DNA of 64,000 bases, from positions 1,240,001 to 1,304,000 of the forward strand of contig NZ_CP022464.2 of assembly GCF_002234575.2 (NCBI RefSeq), written 5' to 3'. Positions 63,736 through 64,000 of this stretch are shown here, piece by piece (positions within the stretch are counted from its first letter, which is position 1; each line of letters starts with the position of its first letter). Source of the DNA: Enterocloster bolteae. Lineage in GTDB: Bacteria > Bacillota > Clostridia > Lachnospirales > Lachnospiraceae. The position numbers were made by a program, and so were the translations under genes. The notes below the pieces were generated by a model, which searched no databases, was not told the DNA's origin, and saw only the letters and a program-made list of their open reading frames with translations.

Positions 63736-64000
63736 ATGAAAATAGACCGTCTCATCGGTATCCTGTCTATCCTGCTCCAGCGGGAAAAGGTAACCGCCCC
63801 CTATCTGGCGGAAAAATTCGAGGTGTCCCGGAGGACCATCAACCGGGATATAGAGGATATCTGTAAGGCCGGAATCCCTCTTGTTACCAGCCGGGGACCC
63901 GGTGGAGGGATTTCCATTATGGAGGGATACAGAATGGACCGTACCCTGATTACATCCGGGGAAATGGATGCAATCCTGGCAGGCCTCAGAAGCCTTGACA
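63736..64000 (+). CDS. WYL-domain (YafY-type) regulator, N-terminus (partial)
   Basis: 88 residues before the window ends. KIDRLIGILSILLQREKVTA, then LAEKFEVSRRTINRDIEDIC is the HTH_11 winged helix, and GIPLVTSRGPGGGISIMEGY is the wing typical of YafY/WYL regulators; the WYL domain itself would follow. The ATG at 63736 follows a weak GTGAGGG. Target unknown. Confidence 0.85.
   Translation, partial: MKIDRLIGILSILLQREKVTAPYLAEKFEVSRRTINRDIEDICKAGIPLVTSRGPGGGISIMEGYRMDRTLITSGEMDAILAGLRSLD

Noticed and set aside
1..64000. Insertion sequences, prophage genes, CRISPR arrays
   Set aside because: No transposase, integrase, phage structural gene or regularly spaced repeat-spacer array was seen; the tandem repeats present have no spacers.

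Overview
The window reads as chromosome from a spore-forming gut Clostridium of the Lachnospiraceae (Enterocloster / C. clostridioforme type). This is inferred from gene content, not from a database match. The pointers are near-perfect AGGAGG Shine-Dalgarno sites, sigma-A promoters, tRNA genes without an encoded CCA, mannose-family PTS, GPH and TRAP sugar/acid uptake, many MATE and AraC/GntR/MerR/XRE proteins, and a spore photoproduct lyase. No transposase, phage module or CRISPR array was seen.

Layout. 1-8 kb: end of a large glycoside hydrolase, a decayed MATE fragment, a PAP2 phosphatase with its membrane XRE regulator, small acetyltransferases, a 38-residue microprotein gene with its own promoter and terminator, an XRE gene between a tRNA-His and a tRNA-Lys gene, a MATE pump behind a terminator-bearing leader, and a sugar O-acetyltransferase. 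8-13 kb: ferritin translationally coupled to a Bfd-like ferredoxin, a glycosyltransferase fused to a hypoxanthine/deoxyinosine-DNA glycosylase, and a MutS2-like ATPase without the Smr nuclease. 12-18 kb: a beta-glucoside locus (AraC regulator, GPH symporter, GH3). 18-22 kb: AraC/EamA/DUF2000 operon, small regulators and a frameshifted Rpn nuclease. 22-30 kb: MoxR-VWA pair, GH25-LysM lysozyme, methyltransferase, topoisomerase III, a very short Fur-family regulator behind a strong RNA hairpin, and a MerR-type membrane regulator with a 19-bp-spacer promoter.

30-33 kb: YkgJ, nitroreductase and ketopantoate-reductase-like genes. 33-40 kb: a visibly more A+T-rich divergent catabolic locus (RraA-type aldolase and 2-hydroxyacid dehydrogenase on one side; RpiR regulator, complete TRAP transporter and DUF6282 hydrolase on the other) whose two outward promoters have identical hexamers. 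40-45 kb: envelope and regulatory genes. 45.8-50 kb: a GntR-controlled mannose-type PTS with a SIS deglycase and a HAD phosphatase, best read as uptake and breakdown of an Amadori compound. 50-54 kb: RecQ and spore photoproduct lyase.

54.3-58 kb holds the most interesting unit: a tightly coupled four-gene operon of SpeD-type pyruvoyl decarboxylase, DUF4178 membrane protein, DUF350 membrane protein and a membrane-embedded aminopropyltransferase (SpeE-like). It suggests polyamine chemistry coupled to the membrane. 58-60 kb: another MATE gene with a long attenuator-like leader and a DUF305 protein. 60.5-63 kb: a complete DpnII-type (GATC) restriction-modification system with a perfect inverted repeat at its start site. 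63-64 kb: YjdF behind a probable yjdF riboswitch, and the start of a WYL-domain regulator.

A recurring theme is short tandem repeats, mostly in multiples of 3 bp, in hydrophilic linkers or gene ends (MutS2-like, GntR, RecQ, the gap after the PTS operon, the end of DUF4178).
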